Below the pieces are notes generated by a model. That model saw only the letters and a list, made by a program, of their open reading frames with translations, searched no databases and was not told the DNA's origin. The translations under genes were made by a program, and so were the position numbers. A DNA stretch of 64,000 bases, taken from assembly GCA_900541045.1 (NCBI GenBank), contig UQID01000011.1, forward strand, positions 3,240 to 67,239, in the 5' to 3' direction. Source of the DNA: an uncultured Collinsella sp. GTDB taxonomy: Bacteria > Actinomycetota > Coriobacteriia > Coriobacteriales > Coriobacteriaceae. Shown here piece by piece: positions 44,941 to 53,472 of this stretch; position 1 is the stretch's first letter; each line of letters starts with the position of its first letter.

Positions 44941-46107
44941 TTGAGTGAGATTCAGAACTCGTCCATTTTCTCTCTTGACGATGTCAACGAGGAGGAGATG
45001 AACAACCTCATCGACGGTACGATTACCGACTTTGATGAGGGCGATCTCGTTAACGGCACTGTCGTTAAGATCGAGCATGACGAGGTGCTCGTTGACATCG
45101 GATTCAAGTCCGAGGGCGTTATCCCGGTCCGCGAGCTGTCCATCCGCAAGGACGCTAACCCTGCAGACATCGTTGCACTCGGTGATCCCATCGAGGCTCT
45201 GGTTCTCCAGAAGGAGGACAAGGACGGTCGTCTGGTCCTGTCCAAGAAGCGCGCCGAGTACGAGCGTGCTTGGAACCGCATCGAGGAGAAGTTCAACTCC
45301 GGCGAGAACGTCGAGGGCGAGGTTATCGAGGTTGTCAAGGGCGGCCTGATCCTCGACATCGGCCTGCGTGGCTTCCTGCCCGCTTCCCTCGTCGACCTCC
45401 GTCGTGTCAAGGACCTCACCTCCTACATGGGCACCCGCATCGAGGCTCGCGTCATCGAGATGGACCGCAACCGCAACAACGTCGTCCTCTCCCGTCGCGT
45501 CGTGCTCGAGGAGTCCCGTAAGGCCGAGCGCTCCGAGATCCTGTCCAAGCTCAAGTCTGGCATGCGTCTCCAGGGCACCGTTTCCTCCATCGTCGACTTC
45601 GGCGCCTTCGTCGACCTCGGCGGTATCGACGGCCTCATCCACATCTCCGAGCTCTCCTGGAACCACGTCAACCATCCTTCCGAGGTTGTCAAGGTCGGCC
45701 AGGAGGTCGAGGTCGAGGTTCTCGACGTCGATCTCAACCGCGAGCGCATCTCCCTGGGTCTCAAGCAGACCACCGAGGATCCGTGGCGCGCACTGGTCAA
45801 GAAGTACCCCGTCGGCGCTATCGTCGAGGGCACTGTGACCAAGCTTGTCCCGTTCGGCGCTTTCGTCGACCTGGGCGAGGGCATCGAGGGCCTGGTTCAC
45901 ATCTCCGAGATGGCCAACAAGCACGTTGATCAGCCTTCTCAGGTCACCCACGTGGGCGACAAGGTTCAGGTCAAGGTCATGGAGATCGACCTCGACCGTC
46001 GTCGTATCTCCCTGTCCATGAAGTCCGCTGCTGAGACTCTGGGCGTCGAGATCGAGGTTACCCCGCTTCCTTCCGAGAAGAAGGACGAGGAGACCGACGC
46101 CGAGTAA
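44941..46107 (+). CDS. rpsA: 30S ribosomal protein S1
   Basis: RNA-binding ribosomal protein. 388 residues with four S1 domains (starting near residues 36, 121, 206 and 292; e.g. GDLVNGTVVKIEHDEVLVDIG and GMRLQGTVSSIVDFGAFVDLGG), the shorter form usual outside Proteobacteria, where six are found. Start TTG 44941 follows AAAGGGG by 7 bases. Codon use is strongly biased, as expected for a highly expressed gene. Confidence 0.95.
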   Translation: MSEIQNSSIFSLDDVNEEEMNNLIDGTITDFDEGDLVNGTVVKIEHDEVLVDIGFKSEGVIPVRELSIRKDANPADIVALGDPIEALVLQKEDKDGRLVLSKKRAEYERAWNRIEEKFNSGENVEGEVIEVVKGGLILDIGLRGFLPASLVDLRRVKDLTSYMGTRIEARVIEMDRNRNNVVLSRRVVLEESRKAERSEILSKLKSGMRLQGTVSSIVDFGAFVDLGGIDGLIHISELSWNHVNHPSEVVKVGQEVEVEVLDVDLNRERISLGLKQTTEDPWRALVKKYPVGAIVEGTVTKLVPFGAFVDLGEGIEGLVHISEMANKHVDQPSQVTHVGDKVQVKVMEIDLDRRRISLSMKSAAETLGVEIEVTPLPSEKKDEETDAE

Positions 46108-46133
46108 ATCGGTTTGACGATCACTTGTTTTAA

Positions 46134-46165
46134 GGGATCCGTCCGTAATGGACGGGTCCCTTTTT
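46134..46165 (+). terminator. Terminator after rpsA
   Basis: Eleven-base-pair stem (46134-46144 with 46150-46160, one G-U) and five T. Confidence 0.92.
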
Positions 46166-46430
46166 GCATTTGCTGCTGAGGTGCATGATGCTGCCCATGC
46201 TGTCCACAGGCTATTTGGTTGTCGGTGCATGAAAAAATGCCGACATCTCGCCTCGGGGAGGAGGCGGGAACGCACCGAGTAGACGGAAGGGTGCGGAGCG
46301 CGGTCGCGTCTCGACTGACGACGTTGCCCATCGACAGGACCATTGTAGCGCATGGCGGTTCTTGGTTTATCGTGTCGAGCGTTTGCGTTGTGCCATTGCC
46401 TGCGGCAACGGTGTGTTAAACTCTTGCACT
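46166..46430 (+). promoter_or_regulatory. Gap before rnpB with candidate promoter
   Basis: No gene supported. A hairpin TGTCGG-TGCAT/ATGC-CGACA lies at about 46219-46244. TGTTAAACT near 46414-46422 is an extended -10 type box (TG-n-TAAACT) placed 8 bases before the mature RNase P RNA 5' end; no good -35. Confidence 0.35.
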
Positions 46431-46792
46431 GCTGAGTGGGCCAGACGGTCGCGCGATGTGCTGCTTGCAGCATGCGTGAGGAAAGTCCGGGCTCCAGAGG
46501 GCGGGATGCCGGCTAACGGCCGGGCGGAGTGATCCGACGGAAAGCGCCGCAGAAAAGAAGACTCCCACCTGCGCCGCAAGGCGTAAAGGGAAAAGCTGAA
46601 ACGGTGGTGTAAGAGACCACCAGCGTCGTGGCAACACGACGGCTTGGCAAGCCCCATCCGGAGCAAGCGCGAATAGGAACGCTATGGGCCGGCCCGGTCC
46701 GCGTTCGGGTAGCGTGCGTGGAGCTGCATGGTAACGTGCAGACAAGATAAATGACCGTTCACGACAGAACCCGGCTTATAGGCCCACTCAGC
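46431..46792 (+). ncRNA. rnpB: RNase P RNA (bacterial type A)
   Basis: Catalytic RNA that trims tRNA 5' leaders. The terminal P1 helix pairs GCTGAGTGGG (46431-46440) with CCCACTCAGC (46783-46792). Universally conserved parts are present: GAGGAAAGTCCGGGC in the 5' part, and GACAAGATAAATGACCG followed by ACAGAACCCGGCTTATAG near the 3' end. Length of about 362 nt fits the family. Confidence 0.97.
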
Positions 46793-46800
46793 ACTTTGTT

Positions 46801-46913
46801 GACGCTGCGAACCCGTCAGCGCGAGCAATCTGCCTTTTAAGCCTTCGGGCATGACCATAAGGTCAATGCCCTCGTCTTTCAAGGCACCTTGCTCGCGCTG
46901 ACGGGTTCTCGCT
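46801..46913. repeat. Structured hairpin element, copy 2
   Basis: About 113 nt, 8 bases after rnpB. Outer stem of 18 perfect pairs (46811-46828 with 46889-46906), inner TGCCTT/AAGGCA, apical GGGCAT-GACC / GGTC-A-ATGCCC with loop ATAA. Homologous to the element at 43710-43820 with compensatory changes. May be transcribed with rnpB or act as its transcription end; no T run follows. Confidence 0.8.
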
Positions 46914-47026
46914 TTCGTTTACGGAATCATCGGTGTTGCCGTTCTATTTACCGGGATTAACGGTACGGTCTTTGCCGTATTATTGAGGCTGTTTGTTGCT
47001 GCGCTTTATTTTGTTGAGGGGCTTTG

Positions 47027-47662
47027 TTGGACAGCTATTTTACTCTGCAATCGAATATTGAGGCTTCGGGCGAGTTTGTGGACCGCAAGAGCCGGTTTAT
47101 TGCCCAGCTGGTCCATATTGAGTCCGAGGATGAGGCGAATGCCTTTATCGAGATGGTTCGCAAGCGTCATTACGACGCTCGACACAATGTTCCCGCGTGG
47201 ATTTTGGTCGATGGACGTGAGCGCCAGAGCGATGATGGTGAGCCGAGCCACACAAGCGGTATGCCGACGCTCGAGGTGCTGCGCGGTGCGGGGCTCAAAA
47301 ATGTTTGCTGCGTAGTGACGCGCTATTTTGGTGGCACGCTGTTAGGGCCCGGTGGCTTGGTACGCGCCTATACCGCGGCGACGCAGACGGCGGTGGCCGC
47401 GGCTCAGGAGGCCGGGCAGATCGTTGAGATGACAAGCGTCGTGCCGGTTGACGTGCATGTGGCCTATCCGCAGTACGAGCAGGTGCTTCGTTTGGCGCAG
47501 GATTCGGGTGCCAAGGTTTCGGGCACCGACTACGCGGATGCCGTGACGATTCATTTGGTGTTCAAAGCGGGGGAGCAGGAGCCGTTTTGCGCTAAGATGC
47601 GCGAGCTTATGGCGGGGCGTGAGGAGATTGAGGTCGGCGCTCCCGAATTTGCCGAGTTCTAA
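47027..47662 (+). CDS. yigZ: YigZ/IMPACT family protein
   Basis: UPF0029 (IMPACT N-terminal) family protein; bacterial members are of unknown function, possibly RNA/ribosome related. 211 residues. The family core RKSRFIAQL, DGEPSHTSGMPTLEVLRG and VVTRYFGGTLLGPGGLVRAY is present, followed by the C-terminal DUF1949-like domain. TTG 47027 has GAGGGG five bases upstream; TTG 47024 is closer and less likely. Confidence 0.9.
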   Translation: MDSYFTLQSNIEASGEFVDRKSRFIAQLVHIESEDEANAFIEMVRKRHYDARHNVPAWILVDGRERQSDDGEPSHTSGMPTLEVLRGAGLKNVCCVVTRYFGGTLLGPGGLVRAYTAATQTAVAAAQEAGQIVEMTSVVPVDVHVAYPQYEQVLRLAQDSGAKVSGTDYADAVTIHLVFKAGEQEPFCAKMRELMAGREEIEVGAPEFAEF

Positions 47663-47730
47663 CGGCGACGGCCGGCGTGCTTTTGGATGGATCCCAAGCG
47701 CGCCGGCTGTCGTTTTTCTGTTGCTGCCGT

Positions 47731-48177
47731 TTACTCGGCGAGCTGCTTTAGCACATCGCAGGCGATCTCGACGGCATCGTCGATGCAGCCGGGGCAGCTG
47801 CGGAGCGGACCCTTGTCCGATCCGATACCCTTGAGCGTGCCGCAGACGGTCGTCGTGTTCTTCTCGCCAAATCGCTTGGCAATTTCACGCGACAGCTTGT
47901 AGGTCTGGCCTTTGGTCTTGGGGTTTTCCATGCCGTCGCTCATCACGAAGCCCATGATGGCCACGGCGCCCGAGATGGCGCCGCAGGTTTCGGTCATGCC
48001 GCCCATGCCGGCACCAAAGCCCTCGGTGAGGGTAAAGGCGACCTGGGGGTCGAGTCCGACGGCAGGCGCGAGCGTGCAGGCGACGGCCTGGGCGCAGTTA
48101 AAGCCACGGGCGTGGTATTCGGCAGCCTGAGCCTGACAGGCGGTGATGTCGAGCTGGGCCGTATCGATTTGCTTCAT
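47731..48177 (-). CDS. C_GCAxxG_C_C redox-type protein
   Basis: 148 residues of the C_GCAxxG_C_C family, which carries conserved cysteines suspected to hold a metal or act in redox chemistry. Visible: ARGFNCAQAVACTL, GMGGMTETCGAISGAVAIMG, TTVCGTLKG and SCPGCIDDAVEIA. The start at 48177 has AAGGAG six bases upstream on the minus strand; the longer frame is not similar. Divergent from the O-acetylhomoserine sulfhydrylase gene. Confidence 0.85.
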   Translation of the reverse strand: MKQIDTAQLDITACQAQAAEYHARGFNCAQAVACTLAPAVGLDPQVAFTLTEGFGAGMGGMTETCGAISGAVAIMGFVMSDGMENPKTKGQTYKLSREIAKRFGEKNTTTVCGTLKGIGSDKGPLRSCPGCIDDAVEIACDVLKQLAE

Positions 48178-48407
48178 CGTTGTCTCCTTGGTTACGGTGT
48201 ACTCGCCTATGGTACCCGTGACGGTGCATGTAATCATCGAGAGCTTCATGGATGCCTCATTTTTATCTATCGAGCAAATGTCCAAGGCTTGAGATAAATG
48301 CCCCGGATCAATTTGTCTCATAACCTACCTTGGGGATGGGTTGAGAGGGGTGCAGGGTAGCGGTATCGTGAACCAAATAAAACGTAACCCAGGCAAGGGA
48401 GCAAGAT

Positions 48408-49691
48408 ATGAGCGAGCAGACCATCGGTACCACATGTGTTCAGGGCGGCTATCACCCGGGAGATGCCGAGCCGCGCCAGGTGCCCATCTACCAGTCCACC
48501 ACGTGGAAGTACGACACGTCCGAGCACATGGGCAAGCTGTTTGACCTAGAGGAGTCGGGCTACTTCTACAGCCGCCTGCAGAACCCCACGTGCGATCTCG
48601 TTGCCGCCAAGATCTGCGAGATGGAGGGCGGCACCGCTGCGATGCTCACGAGCTCGGGCATGGCTGCGAACTTCCTCGCGATCTTTAACGTGGCCGGTGC
48701 CGGCGATCATGTGGTTGCTAGCTCTGCCATTTACGGCGGTACGTATAACCTGCTCGCCCACACCATGGGCCGCATGGGCGTGACCTGCACGTTCGTCGCC
48801 CCCGACTGCACCGATGAGGAGCTCGAGGCAGCCTTTGAGCCCAATACCAAGCTCGTCTTTGGCGAGACGATTGCCAACCCCGCCCTTGCTGTGCTCGATA
48901 TTGAGCGCTTTGCCAAGGCCGCACATGACCACGGCGTGCCGCTGATGGTCGACAACACCTTCCCGACGCCCGTGATGTGCCGTCCCTTTGAGTGGGGCGC
49001 CGATATCGTTACGCACTCCACCACCAAGTACATGGATGGACATGCTGCCTACCTGGGCGGCGTGATCGTTGACCACGGCCAGTTTGACTGGATGGCTCAT
49101 GCGGACAAGTTCCCGGGTCTTACCACGCCCGATGAGAGCTACCACGGCGTGACCTATGCCGAGAAGTTTGGTCGCGAGGGTGCCTTCATTACCAAGGCAA
49201 CCGCTCAGCTCATGCGCGATCTTGGTCCTATGCAGAATCCGCAGGCGGCCTTCTTCCTGAACAGCTCGCTCGAGAGCCTGCATGTGCGCATGCCGCGTCA
49301 TTGCGAGAACGGCCTGGCCGTTGCCAAGTTCCTGCAGAGCCATCCCAAGGTGCGCTTCGTGAGCTATCCGGGCCTGGAGGGCGATAAGTACTATGACATC
49401 GCTCAGAAGTACATGCCCAACGGTACCTGCGGCGTTGTGAGCTTTGGCTTTAACGGTGGTCGCGCGGCGGCCGAGACCTTTATGAAGAGCCTCAAGCTCG
49501 CCCAGATCGCCACGCACGTGGCCGACGCCCGCACTTGCTGCCTGCATCCCGCTAATGCCACGCATCGCCAGATGAACGATGAGGAGCTCATCGCCTGTGG
49601 CATCTCCGCCGACATGGTGCGCCTGTCGTGCGGCCTCGAGGACACGGCCGACCTGATTGCCGACCTTGAGCAGGCACTCGAGCAGTGCTAG
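48408..49691 (+). CDS. metY: O-acetylhomoserine sulfhydrylase (Cys/Met metabolism PLP enzyme)
   Basis: PLP enzyme making homocysteine from O-acetylhomoserine and sulphide. 427 residues. Substrate/PLP-fold motifs YSRLQNPTCD, GMAANFLAIFN, VDNTFPTPVMCRP, and the PLP lysine in THSTTKYMDGH. Length favours MetY over cystathionine gamma-synthase or methionine gamma-lyase, which are the alternatives. AAGGGAG precedes ATG 48408. No SAM riboswitch signature is seen upstream. Confidence 0.88.
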   Translation: MSEQTIGTTCVQGGYHPGDAEPRQVPIYQSTTWKYDTSEHMGKLFDLEESGYFYSRLQNPTCDLVAAKICEMEGGTAAMLTSSGMAANFLAIFNVAGAGDHVVASSAIYGGTYNLLAHTMGRMGVTCTFVAPDCTDEELEAAFEPNTKLVFGETIANPALAVLDIERFAKAAHDHGVPLMVDNTFPTPVMCRPFEWGADIVTHSTTKYMDGHAAYLGGVIVDHGQFDWMAHADKFPGLTTPDESYHGVTYAEKFGREGAFITKATAQLMRDLGPMQNPQAAFFLNSSLESLHVRMPRHCENGLAVAKFLQSHPKVRFVSYPGLEGDKYYDIAQKYMPNGTCGVVSFGFNGGRAAAETFMKSLKLAQIATHVADARTCCLHPANATHRQMNDEELIACGISADMVRLSCGLEDTADLIADLEQALEQC

Positions 49692-49758
49692 GCTAGCTCC
49701 GTATAAGGTGCCGATGCTGGCAGAAAGCTTCGGCGACCTTTCGTTCCGATTCCGTAGG

Positions 49759-49805
49759 CGGGACCCCAATCGCGACTGTTTGCAGGCGATTGGGGCCCCG
49801 TTTTT
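49759..49805 (+). terminator. Terminator after metY
   Basis: Long stem (about 13 pairs with one mismatch, 49760-49773 with 49786-49799) followed by five T. Confidence 0.85.
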
Positions 49806-49831
49806 GTGTTGCGCCACTCGAAAGGATGGAT

Positions 49832-51136
49832 ATGGAGAAAACCGCAGAGCAGCTGCGCCGCGAGCACATTGCCCTTGAGGGCGACACCCATGGCAAGAAC
49901 AAATGGGCGATTCTGTTTACCGTGCTCATCATGACGTTTATGGTGTGTCTGGATTCGACCGTCGTGACCGTGGCGCTGCCCGTGATGCAAAAGGAGCTGG
50001 GCGTGGGCCTCGATCGCATTCAGCTGGTGAGCTCGGTGTATCTGCTTGCGACTTGCGTGGCCATGTTGCCGTTTGGCCGTCTGGGCGACGTGCGCGGCAA
50101 GGTGAATGTGTTCCAGTTGGGCGTCATCGTCTTTTCGGTCGGTTCGCTGCTGTGCGGCCTTTCGGCCTCGCTCGAAGTTCTTATTCTGGCACGCATTGTT
50201 CAGGGCGTCGGTTGCGCGGCGGCCATGGCTAACAACATGGGTATCATCACCGAGTCGTTTCCGGCGCGTGAGCGCGGCCGTGCCATGGGCATTCTGGCGA
50301 CCTTTGTGGCTCTTGGCATGATGTGCGGCCCCGTGCTCGGCGGCGTGCTGGTGGCAAGCTTTCCCTGGGAGAGCATCTTCCTCATCAACCTGCCCATTGG
50401 CGTCATCTCGTTTATCGTGGGGCTCTACACGCTGCCGCATGTTAAGCCGGAGGCCGGCGAGCGTCCCATGTCCCTGATCGAGGCTGCTCGTCGCTGCTTT
50501 GCAAATTCGGCCTTCACCATCAACCTTGCCTGCATGCTCATCATGTTCGTTGGTATTGGCGCATCCGAGTTTATTCTGCCGTTCTATTTTCAGGACGCCC
50601 ACGGCTTCGGTTCTGATATCTCTGGACTACTCTTTTTGGCGCTGCCGATGGTGAATGCCTTTATCGGCCCGCTTTCGGGTACGGTTTCGGACCGTGTTGG
50701 CTGCGAGGGCCCCACGGCGGTCGGCCTGGGCGTGTACGTGTGCGGTCTCTTTGCGGTGAGCACGCTCGACGAGCACTCTTCTATCCCTGTGATCGTGTGC
50801 TGTGTCGCGTTTATGTCGTGCGGCACGTCGATTTTCCAGAGCCCCAATAACTCGTTGTATATGGGCTCGGCTCCGCGCGAAGCGCTCGGCTTTGCGGGCA
50901 GCCTGGGTAGTTTGGCACGCTACGCCGGCATGGCGCTCGGCATTACGGCGGCGTCGCATATCCTGTATGGGCAGATGAGCGTGGCAATGGGCGAGGCCGT
51001 GACCAGTTTTGTTACAGGTCGTCCGGACGTATTCCTATTCGGCTTTCGCTCGGTGTTCTACGTACTCATGGCTGTGGCCGCCGTGGGCTTTGCGCTTGCC
51101 ATGGTGCGTTTGGTGAAGATGCGCGCCCGCCATTAG
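49832..51136 (+). CDS. MFS transporter, DHA2-type multidrug exporter family
   Basis: 434 residues, about 12-14 hydrophobic segments. N-terminal helix motif MTFMVCLDSTVVTVALPVMQ (antiporter motif D1), motif A RLGDVRGK after the second helix, and motif C-like GPVLGGVL. EmrB/QacA-style drug:proton antiporter; substrate unknown. ATG 49832 has GAAAGGA five bases upstream; ATG 49826 overlaps that site. Stands alone between metY and xpt. Confidence 0.85.
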   Translation: MEKTAEQLRREHIALEGDTHGKNKWAILFTVLIMTFMVCLDSTVVTVALPVMQKELGVGLDRIQLVSSVYLLATCVAMLPFGRLGDVRGKVNVFQLGVIVFSVGSLLCGLSASLEVLILARIVQGVGCAAAMANNMGIITESFPARERGRAMGILATFVALGMMCGPVLGGVLVASFPWESIFLINLPIGVISFIVGLYTLPHVKPEAGERPMSLIEAARRCFANSAFTINLACMLIMFVGIGASEFILPFYFQDAHGFGSDISGLLFLALPMVNAFIGPLSGTVSDRVGCEGPTAVGLGVYVCGLFAVSTLDEHSSIPVIVCCVAFMSCGTSIFQSPNNSLYMGSAPREALGFAGSLGSLARYAGMALGITAASHILYGQMSVAMGEAVTSFVTGRPDVFLFGFRSVFYVLMAVAAVGFALAMVRLVKMRARH

Positions 51137-51293
51137 CATGTTGGGAGGCTGTCTGCCACGATTCGCGCCGTCCCAAAAAGACTGGTTTGTGGTGCGATGT
51201 GGCTTGTGGGGCGGGCGGGGGTCGGTCCGTGGTAGACTATCGAACAACGTTTATTAATCGCGCGGTATCGTTGCCGCGAGAAGGGGTTGCGCC

Positions 51294-51872
51294 ATGCAGG
51301 AGCTTGAGGATCGTATTCGCCATGACGGCATCGTAAAGGCCGGTAACGTCCTTAAGGTTGATGCCTTCCTCAACCACCAGTGCGACGTTGAGCTGTTCGA
51401 CCACATGGGCGCCGAATGGGCCCGTCTGTTCGAGGGTGTCGAGATCAACAAGATCCTGACGATTGAGGCTTCGGGTATTGGTATGGCCTGCATCGCAGCT
51501 CAGCATTTTGGCGGCGTGCCGGTGGTCTTTGCAAAGAAGGCCCAGTCCATCAACCTTGACGGCGAGCAGTATGCCACGACCATCTATTCCTTTACCAAGC
51601 AGAAGGAGTACCCGGTCATTGTCGGCAAGCGCTTTCTGTCCGAGGGCGATAAGGTCCTGATTATCGACGACTTCCTGGCCAACGGCTGCGCGCTTGAGGG
51701 CCTTATTAAGATCTGCGAGGCTGCGGGCGCCGAAGTTGCCGGCATTGGCATTGCCGTTGAGAAGGGCTTCCAGGGCGGCGGCGATAAGCTCCGTAAGCGC
51801 GGCTTCCGCGTTGAGAGCTTGGCCCGTATCGCCGATATGGACTGCGAGAACGGCGAGATCACCTTCGCCTAA
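51294..51872 (+). CDS. xpt: Xanthine phosphoribosyltransferase
   Basis: Salvages xanthine to XMP with PRPP. 192 residues, as in Bacillus Xpt. Start QELEDRIRHDGIVKAGNVLKVDAFLNHQCD is typical; the PRPP loop is LIIDDFLANGCALEGL and the purine region EASGIGMACIAA. AGAAGGGG precedes ATG 51294. The 157-bp upstream gap shows a TAGACT -10-like box but no purine riboswitch sequence. Confidence 0.94.
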   Translation: MQELEDRIRHDGIVKAGNVLKVDAFLNHQCDVELFDHMGAEWARLFEGVEINKILTIEASGIGMACIAAQHFGGVPVVFAKKAQSINLDGEQYATTIYSFTKQKEYPVIVGKRFLSEGDKVLIIDDFLANGCALEGLIKICEAAGAEVAGIGIAVEKGFQGGGDKLRKRGFRVESLARIADMDCENGEITFA

Positions 51873-51900
51873 GCGCGCAACACAAGCGATTGGTATGCGA

Positions 51901-51935
51901 TGTGACAAAGGGACTGTCCCTTTGTCACATTTTTT
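51901..51935 (+). terminator. Palindromic terminator after xpt
   Basis: Perfect palindrome with 14-bp arms (51901-51914 and 51916-51929) about one central base, then six T (51930-51935). The GGGACTGTCCC core is shared with the palindromes at 27487 and 52345, so it also belongs to a repeated extragenic family. Confidence 0.85.
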
Positions 51936-51955
51936 GTATGAGGGGAGGTGTTGAT

Positions 51956-52336
51956 ATGGACGAGAACAAGATGGGCTGGCGCGAGTATGCGCGCTTTGCC
52001 GAGATGTCGGTTGAGGAGCTGGCGCGCGATTGCGAGGTACAGGTGTTTCGCGCGACGGGTCCGGGTGGGCAGGGCGTGAACACGACGGACTCTGCGGTGC
52101 GCATGAAACATGGGCCCACGGGGATTGTCGTGACGGCGCGTGAGAGCCGCAGCCAGTTTCAGAATCGCGCGAGCTGCCTGCGTAAGCTGCGCGCTGAGCT
52201 TGAGCGTCGCGGGCGTCCACCGCGTCGACGCGTAAAGACCAAGGTGCCTCAGCGCTCTCGCCAGCGCAGGCTTAATGACAAGCACTTCAACGCCATTAAA
52301 AAGGCCAACCGTCGCAAGCCGGGCGGGGAGGAATAG
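51956..52336 (+). CDS. GGQ release-factor-like protein (ArfB/YaeJ-type ribosome rescue)
   Basis: 126 residues. Only a release factor domain III is present: VFRATGPGGQGVNTTDSAVRMKH carries the GGQ that triggers peptidyl-tRNA hydrolysis, followed by SRSQFQNRASCLRKL. The C-terminal tail is very basic (RRRVKTKVPQRSRQRR, then KKANRRKPGG), as in ArfB where it enters the empty mRNA channel of stalled ribosomes. ATG 51956 has GGGGAGG about 7 bases upstream. A stand-alone release-factor homologue of another type is possible. Confidence 0.85.
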   Translation: MDENKMGWREYARFAEMSVEELARDCEVQVFRATGPGGQGVNTTDSAVRMKHGPTGIVVTARESRSQFQNRASCLRKLRAELERRGRPPRRRVKTKVPQRSRQRRLNDKHFNAIKKANRRKPGGEE

Positions 52337-52344
52337 CCTCCTCG

Positions 52345-52415
52345 TAAGTTGCGGTGAAATAGGGACTGTTTATGCAGCTAAAGCCGTAAGACAGTCCCTA
52401 TTTCACCGCAACTTA
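52345..52415. repeat. 25-bp-arm extragenic palindrome
   Basis: Perfect 25-bp arms (52345-52369 and 52391-52415) with a 21-base loop, between convergent genes whose stops lie at 52336 and 52423. Contains AAATAGGGACTGT, related to the palindromes at 51901 and 27487, and TAAGTTGCGGTG, shared with 31438. It probably ends transcription from both sides. Confidence 0.85.
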
Positions 52416-52422
52416 GGTGGGG

Positions 52423-53385
52423 TTAGCGGGTGGGGTGCCAGACCTCGAGGGCGCCGGCGAGGATGTCGACCTCGATGCGTGAGGCGACAACGGGCTCGCC
52501 GTCGGCCTGGATGGGGTAGTCGGGCTCCTCCAAGGTGAGCGCGGCATGGCGGCATCGGCGCATGCGAACCGGTGGCAACTTGGTATGGTGGCCGTCCTTA
52601 GCCGAAAGAAACATAGGCAGGGCAACCGCGCGAGGGACGGGGCCGCAGGCGTAGCAGACGTCGAGCATGCCGTCGCAGGGGTCGGCATCGGGGCAGATAC
52701 GATAGCCCGAGCCATACGTGGGGCCCAGCTGAATCGCCATGATGATCGCCCTCACGCGCTCGGCGGGCGCGCCGTCAAAGCTGGCTGTCATGGGGTAATT
52801 GCGATAGCGTAGGCCAAACTGCTCAAGTCCCGAGAGAGTGTAGAGCGGAGTGCCGGCGAGACCCGTCTTTTTGCGCAGCTCGGTGGTGCCCAGGCCGATG
52901 GCGGCATCGATGCCGATCGAAAGCGTCTGGTCGTAGTACTCAACGGAAGCCTCGCCGCTACCGCTTGCGGGGTTCCATGAGCGAATGCGCCCGATGTCCT
53001 GACGCTGCAGCTCGCAGGAGAGCAGCGCGCCAAAATTCTTACCGGAGAAATCGTCGATGCCGAGTGTTTGGGCAAAATCGTTGCCGGAGCCCACGGGTAG
53101 GATGGCGAGAGCGGGGCGGACCGCCTCATCCTGCGTCATAAGCCCGTTGACGACCTCGTGAATCACGCCGTCGCCGCCAAGGGCGATAACGGTGCGATAG
53201 CCCTGAGCCTGTGCGGCAAGCTCCTTGGCGTGTCCCATGCGCTCGGTTAGCACCAGGTCAAACTGGGATGCGCGTGCAGTCATGTCCATAAAGCGTTGCA
53301 GGCGCTCGGCAACTTCGCGCGCCGCACCCGACTGGGCGGCTGGGTTGGCGATGATGAGCGTGAGGCCAAAATCAGTTGCGTGCAT
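52423..53385 (-). CDS. Diacylglycerol/lipid kinase family protein
   Basis: 320 residues of the DAGK catalytic (DgkB/YegS) family, which phosphorylates diacylglycerol or related lipids. ATP/catalytic motif VIALGGDGVIHEVVNGL, then LPVGSGNDFAQTLG, and C-terminal IQADGEPV. The start at 53385 has GGGAG seven bases upstream on the minus strand; the frame continues 24 codons more without similarity. Possibly co-transcribed with the CLC gene 87 bases upstream. Confidence 0.9.
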   Translation of the reverse strand: MHATDFGLTLIIANPAAQSGAAREVAERLQRFMDMTARASQFDLVLTERMGHAKELAAQAQGYRTVIALGGDGVIHEVVNGLMTQDEAVRPALAILPVGSGNDFAQTLGIDDFSGKNFGALLSCELQRQDIGRIRSWNPASGSGEASVEYYDQTLSIGIDAAIGLGTTELRKKTGLAGTPLYTLSGLEQFGLRYRNYPMTASFDGAPAERVRAIIMAIQLGPTYGSGYRICPDADPCDGMLDVCYACGPVPRAVALPMFLSAKDGHHTKLPPVRMRRCRHAALTLEEPDYPIQADGEPVVASRIEVDILAGALEVWHPTR

Positions 53386-53472
53386 GGGGCGACTCCCGGC
53401 GTATGACGTGACGGTGCGGTCGCGCTCAGGTCGAATTGCCCCCGATTGTGGCTGCACGTCGAATACTTACGT

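Noticed and set aside
44902..46473. 523-codon minus-strand frame opposite rpsA
   Set aside because: Shadow of a highly codon-biased ribosomal protein gene; crosses the rpsA terminator and enters rnpB.
48322..48407. SAM riboswitch before metY
   Set aside because: Only 86 bases without the SAM-I core or a terminator.
51137..51293. Purine riboswitch before xpt
   Set aside because: The conserved purine aptamer loops and P1 sequence are absent.
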